DNA of 8,143 bases from Methanobacteriaceae archaeon UBA349. Its GTDB lineage: Archaea; Methanobacteriota; Methanobacteria; Methanobacteriales; Methanobacteriaceae. Location: the NCBI GenBank assembly GCA_002509745.1, contig DAWK01000107.1, positions 1-8,143 of the forward strand. Direction: 5' to 3'. The position numbers and the translations under genes are program-made. This document shows, in pieces, positions 1 through 7,443 of this stretch (the stretch's first letter is position 1; each line of letters begins with the position of its first letter). The notes beneath the pieces were generated by a model. It made no database searches, was not told the origin of the DNA, and worked only from the letters and a program-made list of their open reading frames with translations.

Positions 1-600
1 GCAGATTACGGTGCTTTAGGATATTTAGTAGGTCAAAAAGTAGGTGATGGAATACCTTACTTTAAAATGAGCAATAGGCCCTTAGTTGATAATCTTAAAG
101 GAATGGGTGCTGCTTTGGCATCTTCAGGAGCAGTAGCTTTGTACCATATAGAAAATATTACTCCAGAATATCAAAATGCTGCTCTTGAAGACGCTAATGA
201 TAATATAACCGTTGGTCGTGAAGAAATACAAGAAGTTCGGGAAAAACTTTCCACCAGCAGCGAAAAAGCCGATTTAATATGTTTAGGGTGTCCGCACGCC
301 TCTTTGGACGAGATAAGAGATATAGCAGAGACTTTACATGGTAAAAAATTGAAAAATAAACTCTGGTTATGTACATCTATTAATATGAAGGCTGCAGCTG
401 AGAGAATGGGTTATACCAAAATGATTGAGAATGCAGGAGGTAAACTGGTCTGTGACACTTGTATGGTAGTTTCTCCCATAGAAGAGCTTGGATTTGAAGT
501 AATTGGAGTTGATTCAGCAAAAGCAGCTAATTATGTGCCCAGTATGTGTGGCTTAGAGGTAGTATTTGATGATTTCAAGAATTTGATTGTTGAAAAGTAG
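1..600 (+). CDS. Phosphomevalonate dehydratase large subunit (aconitase X family), 3' part only
   Basis: The reading frame is open from the first base, so the gene begins upstream of the window. The 199 residues seen are about half of the roughly 390-400 usual for the family. The fragment opens with [16 protein letters not shown], a conserved stretch of the aconitase X (formerly DUF521) family. It keeps cysteines that probably bind the iron-sulfur cluster: CLGC (fragment residues 94-97), CDTC (151-154) and PSMCG (Cys183). In archaea the family works with a small subunit to dehydrate 5-phosphomevalonate to trans-anhydromevalonate 5-phosphate, a step of the modified mevalonate pathway to isoprenoid lipids. 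The small subunit is not in view. An internal ATG at 67 is not the start, since conserved family sequence lies before it. Bacterial relatives act on hydroxyproline derivatives, but archaeal context favours the mevalonate role. The frame ends in TAG at 598-600. Confidence 0.88.
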   Translation, partial: ADYGALGYLVGQKVGDGIPYFKMSNRPLVDNLKGMGAALASSGAVALYHIENITPEYQNAALEDANDNITVGREEIQEVREKLSTSSEKADLICLGCPHASLDEIRDIAETLHGKKLKNKLWLCTSINMKAAAERMGYTKMIENAGGKLVCDTCMVVSPIEELGFEVIGVDSAKAANYVPSMCGLEVVFDDFKNLIVEK

Positions 601-733
601 TTCATTTCTATTAAAAACATTTTCCAATTAATTCATTACTTATAAACTATTTCTTATAAATTAACTTTAAATTCTTTAAAAAAATTTCCAAAATTTTATC
701 TTTTGGGCGAATTCTAATTTTCAAAAACACATT
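601..733. other. AT-rich intergenic spacer
   Basis: This spacer follows the dehydratase stop codon and runs to the hef promoter. It is AT-rich with several T runs, which could serve as factor-independent termination signals in archaea. I see no open frame, tRNA or strong hairpin in it. Confidence 0.5.
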
Positions 734-741
734 TTTTATAT
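734..741 (+). promoter_or_regulatory. TATA box of hef, suggesting a leaderless transcript
   Basis: TTTTATAT fits the archaeal TATA consensus. Its centre is about 28 bases before the hef ATG at 766. Archaeal transcription normally starts 25-27 bases downstream of the box centre, which places the start at or within a few bases of the ATG. No Shine-Dalgarno sequence precedes that ATG (the upstream bases are TTTTTAATATACAAAATC). Together these point to a leaderless or nearly leaderless mRNA. This is inferred from spacing only. Confidence 0.5.
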
Positions 742-765
742 GTTTCCTTTTTAATATACAAAATC

Positions 766-3147
766 ATGGAAAAGTATATCAGCCATTTCCTTGTCCATCC
801 TAACAAGGTTGAGGCCCGTCTTTATCAGCAGTTACTGGCTGCAGATGTTTTAAAAAAAGGGAATACTATGATAGTGGCCCCCACAGCCCTAGGGAAAACT
901 ATTGTGGCCGCTTTAGTGGCCGCGGATAGGCTGGAAAAGATCCCTAACTCCAAAGTACTGGTAGTGGCACCTAGTAAACCACTGGTAGTCCAGCATGAGG
1001 AAAGCTTCCGGGAGTTCTTAACTGTTAGCTCCACATCCATTACAGGAGCCATAAAACCCGAAGAAAGGACGAAAAGATGGGATGAATCTCAAATAATCTG
1101 TGCAACACCACAAACAGTAGAATCCGACCTTATTAATAATCGATACTCCTTAAAAGATGTTTCTTTAATGGTATTTGACGAGTGCCATCGGGGTGTGGGA
1201 TCATATGCATATGTATACTTGGCCTCTCGCTATTTACCTGATGCACAAAATCCCTTGATTTTAGGTTTAACCGCGTCTCCGGGTTCTGATAAAGATAAAA
1301 TAAAATGTGTTTGTGAAAATCTCTTCATTCAGGAAGTAATTATTAAAAATGAAGAAGATCCTGATGTATCTCCTTATTTCAACCCCATTGAAGTGGAATG
1401 GGTAAGTGTGGAAATGGGAGAAGAGCAAAAAAGGATAAAAGAACATTTAAATAAAGCTCTTAAACAGCGTTTAAAATTACTCAAGAGTATGGAAGTACTG
1501 CCTACCATTTCAGTCGGCAAAAAAGATCTATTAATGGCCCGTGGAAAAGTTCAAAACCGTATTGCTCGTAGTACTACTCCACCCAAAGAGTGTTTCCGGG
1601 CCATTTCATTGATTGCTGCCTCCATAAATGTGCAACATGCGCTAGAACTTTTGGAAACCCAGGGAATTAGTACCTTACAGCATTATTTCATCAGGCTGGG
1701 GAAAAAGAATACTAAAGCTGCCAAAGGATTAATTGTGGATGCAGATTTTGCTCCGGCCATGATTCTCACCAAAAAAGCATATGAAATGGGAGTAGAACAT
1801 CCTAAATTAAATAAACTTATAAAAATTCTTCAAAAGGAACTAAAAAATAAATCAAAGGTAATTGTATTTACCCAATATCGTGATACACTAGAACAGATTT
1901 ACCAATGTTGCGAAAAAGAAAATATTAATGCTGTTAAATTCTTTGGACAGGGAAAAAGTAATGGTGAGAAGGGTCTCACTCAAAAAGAGCAAAAAAAAAT
2001 CATTAAATCTTTTAGAATAGGCACCTATGATGTTTTACTATCAACCAGTGTGGCCGAAGAAGGTATTGACATACCTGCAGTAGATCTAGTGGTGCTTTAT
2101 GAACCTGTTCCTTCAGAAATTAGAATGATACAACGAAGGGGACGTACTGGAAGGAAAAATACTGGTAAAATGAAAGTTCTTATTACCAAAGGGACTAGGG
2201 ACGAAGGATATTACTGGTCAAGTATTCATAAAGAGAAAAAAATGAAGGAACAATTAGGAGATGCTTCAGCTTTAAGCAATCTAAAAATAAAACCTTTCCA
2301 TGGAAATTCTGCTTCATTGAGTTCATTGCAAACTGACGAAAATGATAATACTAAAAATAATTCTAAGATCACAAATTTAGAACTAGAAAAAACTGAAGCC
2401 TTAGATAATAATGGAAATGATGGAAATATTGAAGATCTTCCTCCTAAAATACCTTTAAAATCCACTCAATCTCTTAAACCGTTAATATATGCTGATTCTA
2501 GAGAAGGAAATTCACGTGTTTTAAGAGAATTGACAAAATTAGGTGTGGATATTGAAATTAAAACTATGGCTGTGGCAGATTATCAAATAACAGATGAGGT
2601 AGGAATAGAGAGAAAAACTGCCTCCGATTTTATAAGTTCTATTGCAGATAAAAGATTATATAAACAGGCCAAAGAGATGGTGGAAGAATTTAAAAAGCCT
2701 GTACTCATATTAGAAGGGGATAACCTTTATTCTGGATTTATGAATCCCAATGCTATTCGGGGAGCTTTATCAGCTATAGCTGTTGATTTTGGAATACCAA
2801 TAATTCCCACTCGTTCTTCGGATGATACTGCTGCTATGATAAGGCGTATTGCTATTAGGGAACAGGGCCAAAACAGACCACCAGTTCAAGTACGAACAGA
2901 AAAAAAACCATTAACATTTTTAGAACAACAACTTTTTATTGTGGAATCCTTACCTAATGTAGGGCCAGTTAATGCCCGTAAACTTCTTGAAGAATTTGGC
3001 TCTATAAAAAAAATAATCAATGCCACGGAAGATGATCTTCAGAAAGTAGATGGGATTGGGAAAAAAATTGCAAAAACCATTAAAAAAGTTGTTGAGGGAG
3101 AGCTAAAAAGAATCAAAGTTACTGAAGAAAAGAAACTCATTGATTAG
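766..3147 (+). CDS. hef: Hef: fused superfamily 2 helicase and XPF-family nuclease
   Basis: This 793-residue protein is a full-length archaeal Hef, which processes stalled or branched replication forks; it is related to FANCM and XPF. The helicase half has Walker A APTALGKT (38-45), DECH (138-141), LTASPG (168-173), IVFTQYRD (366-373), [12 protein letters not shown] (426-437) and IQRRGRTGR (455-463). A poorly conserved linker rich in Asn, Asp and Lys (about 505-567) follows. The nuclease half has YADSRE (575-580) and the catalytic ERKTASD (615-621), matching ERKX3D. The Gly-Asp pair normally before it is Ala-Asp here (VADYQI). Two helix-hairpin-helix motifs close the protein ([11 protein letters not shown] at 729-739 and [10 protein letters not shown] at 761-770) and should bind DNA. 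Both activities look intact, unlike XPF homologues that have lost one half. The ATG at 766 is preferred because the TATA spacing fits it and there is no better upstream start. It lies 64 bases ahead of trmI. Confidence 0.95.
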   Translation: MEKYISHFLVHPNKVEARLYQQLLAADVLKKGNTMIVAPTALGKTIVAALVAADRLEKIPNSKVLVVAPSKPLVVQHEESFREFLTVSSTSITGAIKPEERTKRWDESQIICATPQTVESDLINNRYSLKDVSLMVFDECHRGVGSYAYVYLASRYLPDAQNPLILGLTASPGSDKDKIKCVCENLFIQEVIIKNEEDPDVSPYFNPIEVEWVSVEMGEEQKRIKEHLNKALKQRLKLLKSMEVLPTISVGKKDLLMARGKVQNRIARSTTPPKECFRAISLIAASINVQHALELLETQGISTLQHYFIRLGKKNTKAAKGLIVDADFAPAMILTKKAYEMGVEHPKLNKLIKILQKELKNKSKVIVFTQYRDTLEQIYQCCEKENINAVKFFGQGKSNGEKGLTQKEQKKIIKSFRIGTYDVLLSTSVAEEGIDIPAVDLVVLYEPVPSEIRMIQRRGRTGRKNTGKMKVLITKGTRDEGYYWSSIHKEKKMKEQLGDASALSNLKIKPFHGNSASLSSLQTDENDNTKNNSKITNLELEKTEALDNNGNDGNIEDLPPKIPLKSTQSLKPLIYADSREGNSRVLRELTKLGVDIEIKTMAVADYQITDEVGIERKTASDFISSIADKRLYKQAKEMVEEFKKPVLILEGDNLYSGFMNPNAIRGALSAIAVDFGIPIIPTRSSDDTAAMIRRIAIREQGQNRPPVQVRTEKKPLTFLEQQLFIVESLPNVGPVNARKLLEEFGSIKKIINATEDDLQKVDGIGKKIAKTIKKVVEGELKRIKVTEEKKLID

Positions 3148-3200
3148 ATTAAAGTATTGATTCATGATTAAAATGTTTATAATAAATATATTAATTTAAC

Positions 3201-3208
3201 AAGGTGAT
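3201..3208 (+). promoter_or_regulatory. Ribosome binding site of trmI, deciding a TTG start
   Basis: AAGGTGAT is an excellent match to the complement of the archaeal 16S rRNA 3' end (AUCACCU). It lies three bases before the TTG at 3212 and no ATG or GTG is as well placed. A TATA-like TTTATAAT at 3176-3183 would start transcription on top of this site, so co-transcription with hef or an unseen promoter in the hef 3' end is at least as likely. Confidence 0.75.
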
Positions 3209-3211
3209 AAT

Positions 3212-3943
3212 TTGCTTATTTTAATAGATGAAAGAGGGAAGAAATACATACTTAATTTAGAACAGGATTTTCAGAATGATTTAGGAATAATAAAAAAAGA
3301 AGATCTTCAAGATTGTATTCCAGGAGATACTCTAGAAACCCATATGGGAAAACATATCAAAGTAGTTAAGGCCGATGTAAATGATTTAATTGAACTCATG
3401 CAACGCAGATGTTCTATTTTACTTCCTAAAGATATAGGGATAGTGATTTCATACACTGGTTTAGGCTGTGGAGATCGTGTAGTAGATGCCGGTACTGGTG
3501 CCGGGGCCATAGCTCTTCATTTTGCTAATGTAGTAGGAAATGAGGGAAAAGTTTATAGTTATGAAATTAGAGAGGATTTTGCTCAAATAGCTCAGTCCAA
3601 TATTGACCAATTTCAATTAAAAAATGTTGAAATTAAAAATAAAGATATTAAAGAGGGTATTGATGAGGAAAATGTTGATTTAGTATTTTTAGATCTTCCA
3701 AAGCCATATGAATTACTGGAATCAGTATATGAAAGCTTAAAAACAGGTGGTTGGCTGGCAGTATATGCACCATATATAGAACAAGTACAAATTCTTCATA
3801 AAATCTCTAAAAAAGTTGGATTTTCTGAAATAAATACTATTGAATGTATTTTAAGAGAAATTGAGGTTAAAGTTAAAGGAACTAGGCCAAAAACTCGTAT
3901 GGTTGGTCATACAGGCTATTTAAGTTTTTCTAGGAAGTTATAA
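3212..3943 (+). CDS. trmI: tRNA (adenine-N1)-methyltransferase, TrmI type
   Basis: The product of 243 residues is the usual size for archaeal TrmI, which methylates N1 of adenine 57/58 in the T-loop of tRNA using S-adenosylmethionine. The N-terminal part (about 1-70) is a small beta domain typical of the family. The Rossmann methyltransferase fold follows: motif I VVDAGTGAG (90-98) binds the cofactor, YSYEIRED holds the acidic residue expected to contact the ribose, and LDLPKPYE (160-167) corresponds to the family's LDLP-x-P active-site strand. The start is TTG, supported by a strong ribosome binding site three bases upstream. The C-terminus carries the basic segment KVKGTRPKTRMVGHTGYL, plausible for tRNA contact. 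The gene follows hef by 64 bases on the same strand and may be co-transcribed, but no functional link is known to me. The main alternative is another class I RNA methyltransferase; the LDLP motif makes TrmI the best call. Confidence 0.88.
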   Translation: MLILIDERGKKYILNLEQDFQNDLGIIKKEDLQDCIPGDTLETHMGKHIKVVKADVNDLIELMQRRCSILLPKDIGIVISYTGLGCGDRVVDAGTGAGAIALHFANVVGNEGKVYSYEIREDFAQIAQSNIDQFQLKNVEIKNKDIKEGIDEENVDLVFLDLPKPYELLESVYESLKTGGWLAVYAPYIEQVQILHKISKKVGFSEINTIECILREIEVKVKGTRPKTRMVGHTGYLSFSRKL

Positions 3944-3959
3944 TTAAAATAAATAGAAA

Positions 3960-3998
3960 TAAATATATTTTTTACTAATTTAATTTTTATTTTTGATT
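3960..3998 (+). terminator. T-rich terminator candidate after trmI
   Basis: Within 20-50 bases of the trmI stop, the plus strand has T runs at 3968-3973 and 3984-3994. Archaeal RNA polymerase stops at such U-rich stretches without needing a hairpin. Called from composition and position only. Confidence 0.4.
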
Positions 3999-4029
3999 CT
4001 AATTTAATGTTAATAATAATTATTTATTT

Positions 4030-4092
4030 ATTTTAGTTTATCACAACTAAAATTAAAAAATTGATTTTAGTGAAATAATATGTTACTAAAAT
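4030..4092. repeat. Four alternating inverted copies of ATTTTAGT/ACTAAAAT between convergent genes
   Basis: ATTTTAGT occurs at 4030-4037 and 4064-4071, and its reverse complement ACTAAAAT at 4046-4053 and 4085-4092. Neighbouring copies can pair into an 8-base stem with an 8-base loop, and a second with a 13-base loop; the middle copies can also pair. All four copies are exact. The block lies in the 183-base gap between the ends of trmI and the surface-protein gene, with T-rich sequence on both strands. A bidirectional terminator or mRNA-end stabiliser is the simplest reading. A protein-binding array is possible. Confidence 0.6.
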
Positions 4093-4126
4093 AGAAAATA
4101 AAAAATAAATATTTGGATTTTTGATT

Positions 4127-5011
4127 TTACTGTTTTTTACTGTAAATGATTCCAGACAGCGTACTTAGTAATCCTACAATTAATACTCCTATAGGAACTC
4201 CTGTTTTTTGCATAGGAAGTGTTTCAGCATTTACATTAGTACTAAAATTTTTAGATGGCTCTTCTACAGATATATGGAGGTTATCAATGAATAAAGCACT
4301 GTCTACTACTCCATCATTCTCGTCAGCTACCCAAAAATCCAATTCTATTTCCTTACCAGCCCATTGAGACACATCAAAGGTAACATGGTAAACACCAGGA
4401 GTTGTTGTACCAGTTACATAACCATACTTAACATCATTAGGTGTAAAATTACCAAATACTGTGTTTGAGTATGGTATTGTGCTGTTTACATCTACTGCTT
4501 TTCCATCAGGCAATAATAGAATATTATAAGTTTGACCAGCGTAGTTTATCACTACTCGAGCCCAGTCCTGGTAAAATAGTTTTTCAGTCCCATTTTCTGC
4601 TGTAGCAAATTTCCAGTCAAAACTGAGAGTTTTAGCGCCTTTAGGTAATTTAATTTTAAAAAAAACATTGGCAATATCATAGGAAAAGTTGTTTCGATTA
4701 CTGTACTGGCCATTAGTACTGGAATTTCCACTCCCCACATACAAAGATCTGCCTGAAGGAGTTCCATTTATTCCAGATGCGTTTCCAGAACTTATAACTA
4801 CAAAACTAGATCCATTAGTTGGAAAGCCTTGTAAATTCTGAGTATAGACCTGAAATTGAGTATTATTACCACTTTTACTTCCAGCTTCAGTTATGTATTG
4901 CTGACTATCAGGAGTAACTATGGCATCCGAAACTTCTTGAGGACTAGATGCAGAACAAGGCCCTAAAAGGAAAAATATTAGGACCAACAAGCCCATTAAA
5001 TATTTTTTCAA
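4127..5011 (-). CDS. Secreted, anchored cell-surface protein with LPMQKTG C-terminal signal
   Basis: Function is unknown. The preferred TTG start (5011) gives 294 residues and directly follows a strong ribosome binding site. Residues 1-21 form a signal peptide: two lysines, a hydrophobic core (LMGLLVLIFFLLG), then CSA as a likely cleavage site. The exported part (about 22-260) is rich in Ser, Thr, Asn and Gly and has about ten N-X-S/T sequons, so N-glycosylation is likely. Its centre resembles carbohydrate-binding or 'choice-of-anchor' beta-sandwich domains of surface proteins, with LPKGAKTLSFDWKFAT and later VDSALFIDNLHISVEE. That resemblance is from pattern recognition only. The C-terminus has LPMQKTG (265-271), a hydrophobic helix (about 272-290) and the basic tail SKKQ, laid out like a sortase sorting signal with a spacing unlike bacterial LPXTG. 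It is divergent from pyrB and convergent with trmI. Adhesin or wall-associated protein is the best guess; an enzyme cannot be excluded. Confidence 0.75.
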   Translation of the reverse strand: MKKYLMGLLVLIFFLLGPCSASSPQEVSDAIVTPDSQQYITEAGSKSGNNTQFQVYTQNLQGFPTNGSSFVVISSGNASGINGTPSGRSLYVGSGNSSTNGQYSNRNNFSYDIANVFFKIKLPKGAKTLSFDWKFATAENGTEKLFYQDWARVVINYAGQTYNILLLPDGKAVDVNSTIPYSNTVFGNFTPNDVKYGYVTGTTTPGVYHVTFDVSQWAGKEIELDFWVADENDGVVDSALFIDNLHISVEEPSKNFSTNVNAETLPMQKTGVPIGVLIVGLLSTLSGIIYSKKQ

Positions 5012-5014
5012 GTA

Positions 5015-5024
5015 TTCACCCCCT
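5015..5024 (-). promoter_or_regulatory. Ribosome binding site deciding the TTG start of the surface protein
   Basis: Read on the minus strand this is AGGGGGTGAA, with three bases before the TTG at 5011. It fixes the start at the head of a textbook signal peptide. The frame stays open upstream to an ATG at 5095, but that extension would put an extra hydrophobic stretch in front of the signal peptide and bury this site inside the gene. Confidence 0.75.
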
Positions 5025-5070
5025 AATAATATTATAAATTTTATTTGATAAATTATTTTCAGTATTAATA

Positions 5071-5083
5071 ATAATAAATTTAT
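5071..5083 (-). promoter_or_regulatory. Candidate TATA region for the surface-protein gene
   Basis: On the minus strand this reads ATAAATTTATTAT, a fair TATA-like sequence. A start about 26 bases downstream would give a leader of roughly 40 bases that contains the ribosome binding site. A second TATA-like word at 5030-5038 is too close to the start codon to leave room for that site. The surrounding AT-richness makes this call weak. Confidence 0.3.
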
Positions 5084-5141
5084 CGAGCTATACAACCTTA
5101 TTTAACACCTGAAACATTTTTACATAAATTAATGAATAAAG

Positions 5142-5149
5142 TATAATAA
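5142..5149 (+). promoter_or_regulatory. Candidate TATA box for pyrB
   Basis: TATAATAA on the plus strand would place the transcript start near 5172, leaving a leader of about 30 bases with the pyrB ribosome binding site. The flanks are so AT-rich that other positions are possible. Confidence 0.3.
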
Positions 5150-5185
5150 ATAAAATAAATAAAATAAAAAAATAAAAAAATAAAT
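5150..5185. repeat. Irregular TAAA/TAAAA tract upstream of pyrB
   Basis: Almost without break the sequence alternates single T and runs of three to seven A, in units such as TAAA, TAAAA and TAAAAAAA. There is no G or C in the tract. It lies between the candidate TATA box and the ribosome binding site. It could be a slippage-prone microsatellite or simply a U- and A-rich leader. Confidence 0.6.
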
Positions 5186-5192
5186 CGTAAAT

Positions 5193-5198
5193 GGAGGG
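5193..5198 (+). promoter_or_regulatory. Ribosome binding site of pyrB, deciding the ATG at 5203
   Basis: GGAGGG lies four bases before the ATG at 5203. An in-frame ATG at 5191 overlaps this site and would add only MEGI; it has no binding site of its own, so it is not taken as the start. Confidence 0.75.
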
Positions 5199-5202
5199 TA
5201 TA

Positions 5203-6123
5203 ATGTCCTTTTCACTTAAAAATATTATTTCTATTAAAGATTTTAGTAAAGATGACATAAATTTCATTTTAAAGCAGGCTGAAAAGCTAGAACCCGTGGC
5301 CCGGTCTCAGGAAATGTCTCAAAATATGGGGGGTAAAATCCTGGGAATGATGTTTTATGAACCATCCACCAGAACTCGATTATCATTTGAAACATCAATG
5401 AAAAGATTAGGTGGTGGAGTAATAGGTTTTGCAGAAACTGGGGCTAGTTCTGTCACAAAAGGAGAAAATTTAGCTGATACTGCTCGTATGGTTGCAGAAT
5501 ATGCTGATGCATTAGTAATAAGACATAATTTAGAAGGTGCAGCACGCTATGTTTCAGATATAGTAGATGTTCCTATTATTAATGCAGGAGATGGTGCAGG
5601 TCAGCATCCTACACAAACTTTGCTGGATCTTTATACTATGAAAAGAGTTTTTGGGAAAATAAAAGGCCTCAATGTAGCTTTAATTGGCGATTTAAAATAT
5701 GGGAGAACTGTGCACTCTCTTTCTTATGCTTTAGGAATGTTCGGGGCAAAAATGAGTTTTGTTTCTCCACCCGAACTTAAAATGCCACAAGAAACTCTTC
5801 ATGATTTGAAAGGGGCTAAAGCAGTAACCAGAGAAACAGATAATATTCATGATGTTTTAGATGAAGTAGATGTATTATATGTTACTAGAATACAAAAAGA
5901 AAGATTCCCAGATCCAGAAGAGTATTCAAGAATTAAAGGAGCTTATCTTATCAATTCTGAACTTTTAAATGGAAAAGATTTGATTGTAATGCATCCATTG
6001 CCCAGGGTTGATGAAATATCACCTGATGTTGATGATACCAAATATGGAAAATATTTTGAACAGGCATTTTATGGCGTTCCAGTGCGTATGGCCATTTTAA
6101 ATGCCTTAATAAAGTCATTTTAG
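5203..6123 (+). CDS. pyrB: Aspartate carbamoyltransferase, catalytic chain
   Basis: The enzyme joins carbamoyl phosphate and L-aspartate to give N-carbamoyl-L-aspartate, the committed step of pyrimidine synthesis in the cytoplasm. The 306 residues are normal for the catalytic chain. The carbamoyl phosphate loop STRTR is at 55-59, followed by the mobile-loop lysine in SVTKGE (Lys86). The conserved RHNLEG starts at 107, and HPTQ at 135-138 holds the catalytic histidine and glutamine. GDLKYGRT (162-169) supplies an aspartate-site arginine (168), TRIQKERF (228-235) the 240s-loop arginine, and HPLPR (264-268) the proline pair. HPTQ with RIQKERF separates it from ornithine carbamoyltransferase. All expected active-site residues are present. 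The regulatory chain gene pyrI, which often accompanies pyrB, is not in this window, so allosteric control cannot be judged. It is divergent from the surface-protein gene and converges on cdc6. Confidence 0.97.
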   Translation: MSFSLKNIISIKDFSKDDINFILKQAEKLEPVARSQEMSQNMGGKILGMMFYEPSTRTRLSFETSMKRLGGGVIGFAETGASSVTKGENLADTARMVAEYADALVIRHNLEGAARYVSDIVDVPIINAGDGAGQHPTQTLLDLYTMKRVFGKIKGLNVALIGDLKYGRTVHSLSYALGMFGAKMSFVSPPELKMPQETLHDLKGAKAVTRETDNIHDVLDEVDVLYVTRIQKERFPDPEEYSRIKGAYLINSELLNGKDLIVMHPLPRVDEISPDVDDTKYGKYFEQAFYGVPVRMAILNALIKSF

Positions 6124-6171
6124 TTATATAGTTACATAGTATAATCTAAAATAATTTTAATTTTTATTATA

Positions 6172-6186
6172 TTATGTTATGTTATG
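6172..6186. repeat. Three tandem TTATG units
   Basis: TTATG occurs three times head to tail in the short gap between the convergent pyrB and cdc6 genes. This is a minimal tandem repeat with no evident role; the preceding T-rich sequence (6151-6170) may end the pyrB transcript. Confidence 0.5.
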
Positions 6187-6210
6187 AGAATTTAAAATAA
6201 AATAATAAAT

Positions 6211-6238
6211 TAGATATTATTAAGAAATAAAATATCTA
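6211..6238 (-). terminator. Hairpin overlapping the cdc6 stop codon
   Basis: TAGATATT (6211-6218) and AATATCTA (6231-6238) are exact reverse complements with a 12-base loop. The 8-base stem includes the cdc6 stop codon (TAG on the minus strand, 6238-6236). Further downstream on that strand the sequence is T-rich (ATTTATTATTTTATTTT). This layout suits a transcript end or 3' protection signal for cdc6; the stem is AT-rich and therefore weak. Confidence 0.4.
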
Positions 6239-7384
6239 CATTCCCCAAATAGCCTCTTCAAGAACTGCAGTATCACATTGAAGATCAATTATATTAGTTC
6301 TTCCTTTTGCACGTCCTCTAGAAACTGTATTGGTTGAAATTAGACCTAACATCTCTAATTCATTTATAAAGTCAAAAATTCTTCTGTAAGAAACCGTGTC
6401 TCCACGAGCAATGTCTTTATAAACCTCATAAAGTCTCCCAGAAGTTATTTCTTCTTTTCTTTTAGTTAGATAAAGTATTGACTCCAAAACACGTTGTTGC
6501 TGACTTGGTAAAGTCATTATGATGTCAGTGACTTTATTATGTTCAATATAATCTTTTGCTTCCCTTACGTACTCACCAAGAACAAGTTCTGAATCTTTTT
6601 CATCAGCCAACTCACCAGATGTTCTTAAAAGATCTAAAGCATATCTAGCATCTCCTTCTTCCTTAGCAGCCAGTGCAGCACACAATGGTATTACATCATC
6701 TTTAAGTGATTCTCCATTAAAAGACAAATTAGAACGTTCTTCAAGGATATCTACAAGTTGTTGAGCACCATAGGGTGGGAATACAATTTCTCTATCCCTT
6801 AAACTACTTCGAACACGAGGTTTTATAAATTTTTTAAAATCAACATAATTACTAATGGATAATATTGCTACATTATCAGTACGAGTAAGTGTGTAAAGAA
6901 GTCCATCACCATCGTTTCTAAGAAGAATATCTATTTCATCCAATACAACTAATAAAATCAAGTCTTTACCAAAAGCATTCTTTTTAAATAAATTTCTAAA
7001 AGTATTTATAACTTCAGCTTTGGTCCATCCTCTATAAGGAACATCACGCCCCATTTGTTGACATAAACGAGCAATAACTTGATATTCAGTTGTATAATCA
7101 GTGCATCGAATGTATTCTGTTTTAATATTAATATCTTGTTCTTTAGCCGCCTCTTTGAGTTGTTTCATTGCAAATTTAGCTACAGCTGTTTTTCCAGTTC
7201 CTGTTTTTCCATAAATAGTAATATCTGGAGGAGTAACTTCTTTTAAGGCCTCTATCCAATATTTAGCTATAGATTTTATCTGGTCTTCCCTATGCGGAAG
7301 TTTGTCTGGTAAAAATCTGTGATCTAAAAACTTTTTATCTTGAAAAACTGTTTGTTTATCCCCTAACTCATCAAATATATTCAT
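6236..7384 (-). CDS. cdc6: Cdc6/Orc1 replication initiator
   Basis: This is the archaeal origin-recognition and helicase-loading ATPase. With the ATG at 7384 it has 382 residues, the length I recall for Methanothermobacter Cdc6-1. The AAA+ part shows Walker A GKTGTGKT (59-66), Walker B LVVLDEID (145-152), a sensor 1 asparagine in SISN (179) and the sensor 2 arginine in GDAR (247). The [13 protein letters not shown] stretch (193-205) is typical of the family. From about 291 a winged-helix DNA-binding domain begins ([13 protein letters not shown]), with the basic wing SRGRAKGRT near the end. A GTG at 7393 would add MIF, but it lies inside the ribosome binding site and is not preferred. It reads away from the adjacent gene-free region holding its probable binding sites, the standard layout of an archaeal origin. 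It is the origin-linked type rather than a divergent second paralogue, judging by this context. Confidence 0.96.
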   Translation of the reverse strand: MNIFDELGDKQTVFQDKKFLDHRFLPDKLPHREDQIKSIAKYWIEALKEVTPPDITIYGKTGTGKTAVAKFAMKQLKEAAKEQDINIKTEYIRCTDYTTEYQVIARLCQQMGRDVPYRGWTKAEVINTFRNLFKKNAFGKDLILLVVLDEIDILLRNDGDGLLYTLTRTDNVAILSISNYVDFKKFIKPRVRSSLRDREIVFPPYGAQQLVDILEERSNLSFNGESLKDDVIPLCAALAAKEEGDARYALDLLRTSGELADEKDSELVLGEYVREAKDYIEHNKVTDIIMTLPSQQQRVLESILYLTKRKEEITSGRLYEVYKDIARGDTVSYRRIFDFINELEMLGLISTNTVSRGRAKGRTNIIDLQCDTAVLEEAIWGM

Positions 7385-7387
7385 AAA

Positions 7388-7393
7388 GATCAC
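7388..7393 (-). promoter_or_regulatory. Ribosome binding site of cdc6
   Basis: On the minus strand GTGATC lies three bases before the ATG at 7384, the same spacing and core (GTGAT) as at trmI. It matches the archaeal anti-Shine-Dalgarno but lacks the leading AG, so it is moderate in strength. TATA-like words occur at 7401-7408 and 7415-7424; the second gives a more credible start distance. Confidence 0.5.
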
Positions 7394-7443
7394 ACATCCG
7401 ATATAAAATCTTGAGATTTATTTGTTAATACCCCAATTCTAAC

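Noticed and set aside
67..69. ATG as start of the first gene
   Set aside because: The same frame is open to base 1 and encodes conserved aconitase X sequence before this ATG.
825..1052. Open frame of 75 codons on the minus strand inside hef
   Set aside because: It is fully opposite the conserved helicase motifs of hef, and its sequence has no recognisable family or ribosome binding site.
2226..2465. Open frame of 79 codons on the minus strand inside hef
   Set aside because: It is the antisense of the low-complexity Asn/Asp/Lys linker, which naturally yields long Ser/Phe/Leu frames.
3307..3510. Minus-strand open frame inside trmI
   Set aside because: It lies opposite the SAM-binding motif of a clear gene and shows no signal of its own.
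4146..4767. Other open frames overlapping the surface-protein gene on both strands
   Set aside because: The 294-residue frame has a signal peptide, coherent domain and anchor; the overlapping frames show nothing comparable.
5012..5095. N-terminal extension of the surface protein to an ATG at 5095
   Set aside because: It would absorb the ribosome binding site and precede a proper signal peptide with 28 residues of translated intergenic DNA.
6124..6235. TTATG tandem units as a CRISPR or regulatory array
   Set aside because: There are only three five-base units with no spacers; simple-sequence variation is enough to explain them.
7432..7435. CCCC (GGGG on the minus strand) as the G-string of a full-length ORB
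   Set aside because: No mini-ORB core lies at the proper distance beside it.
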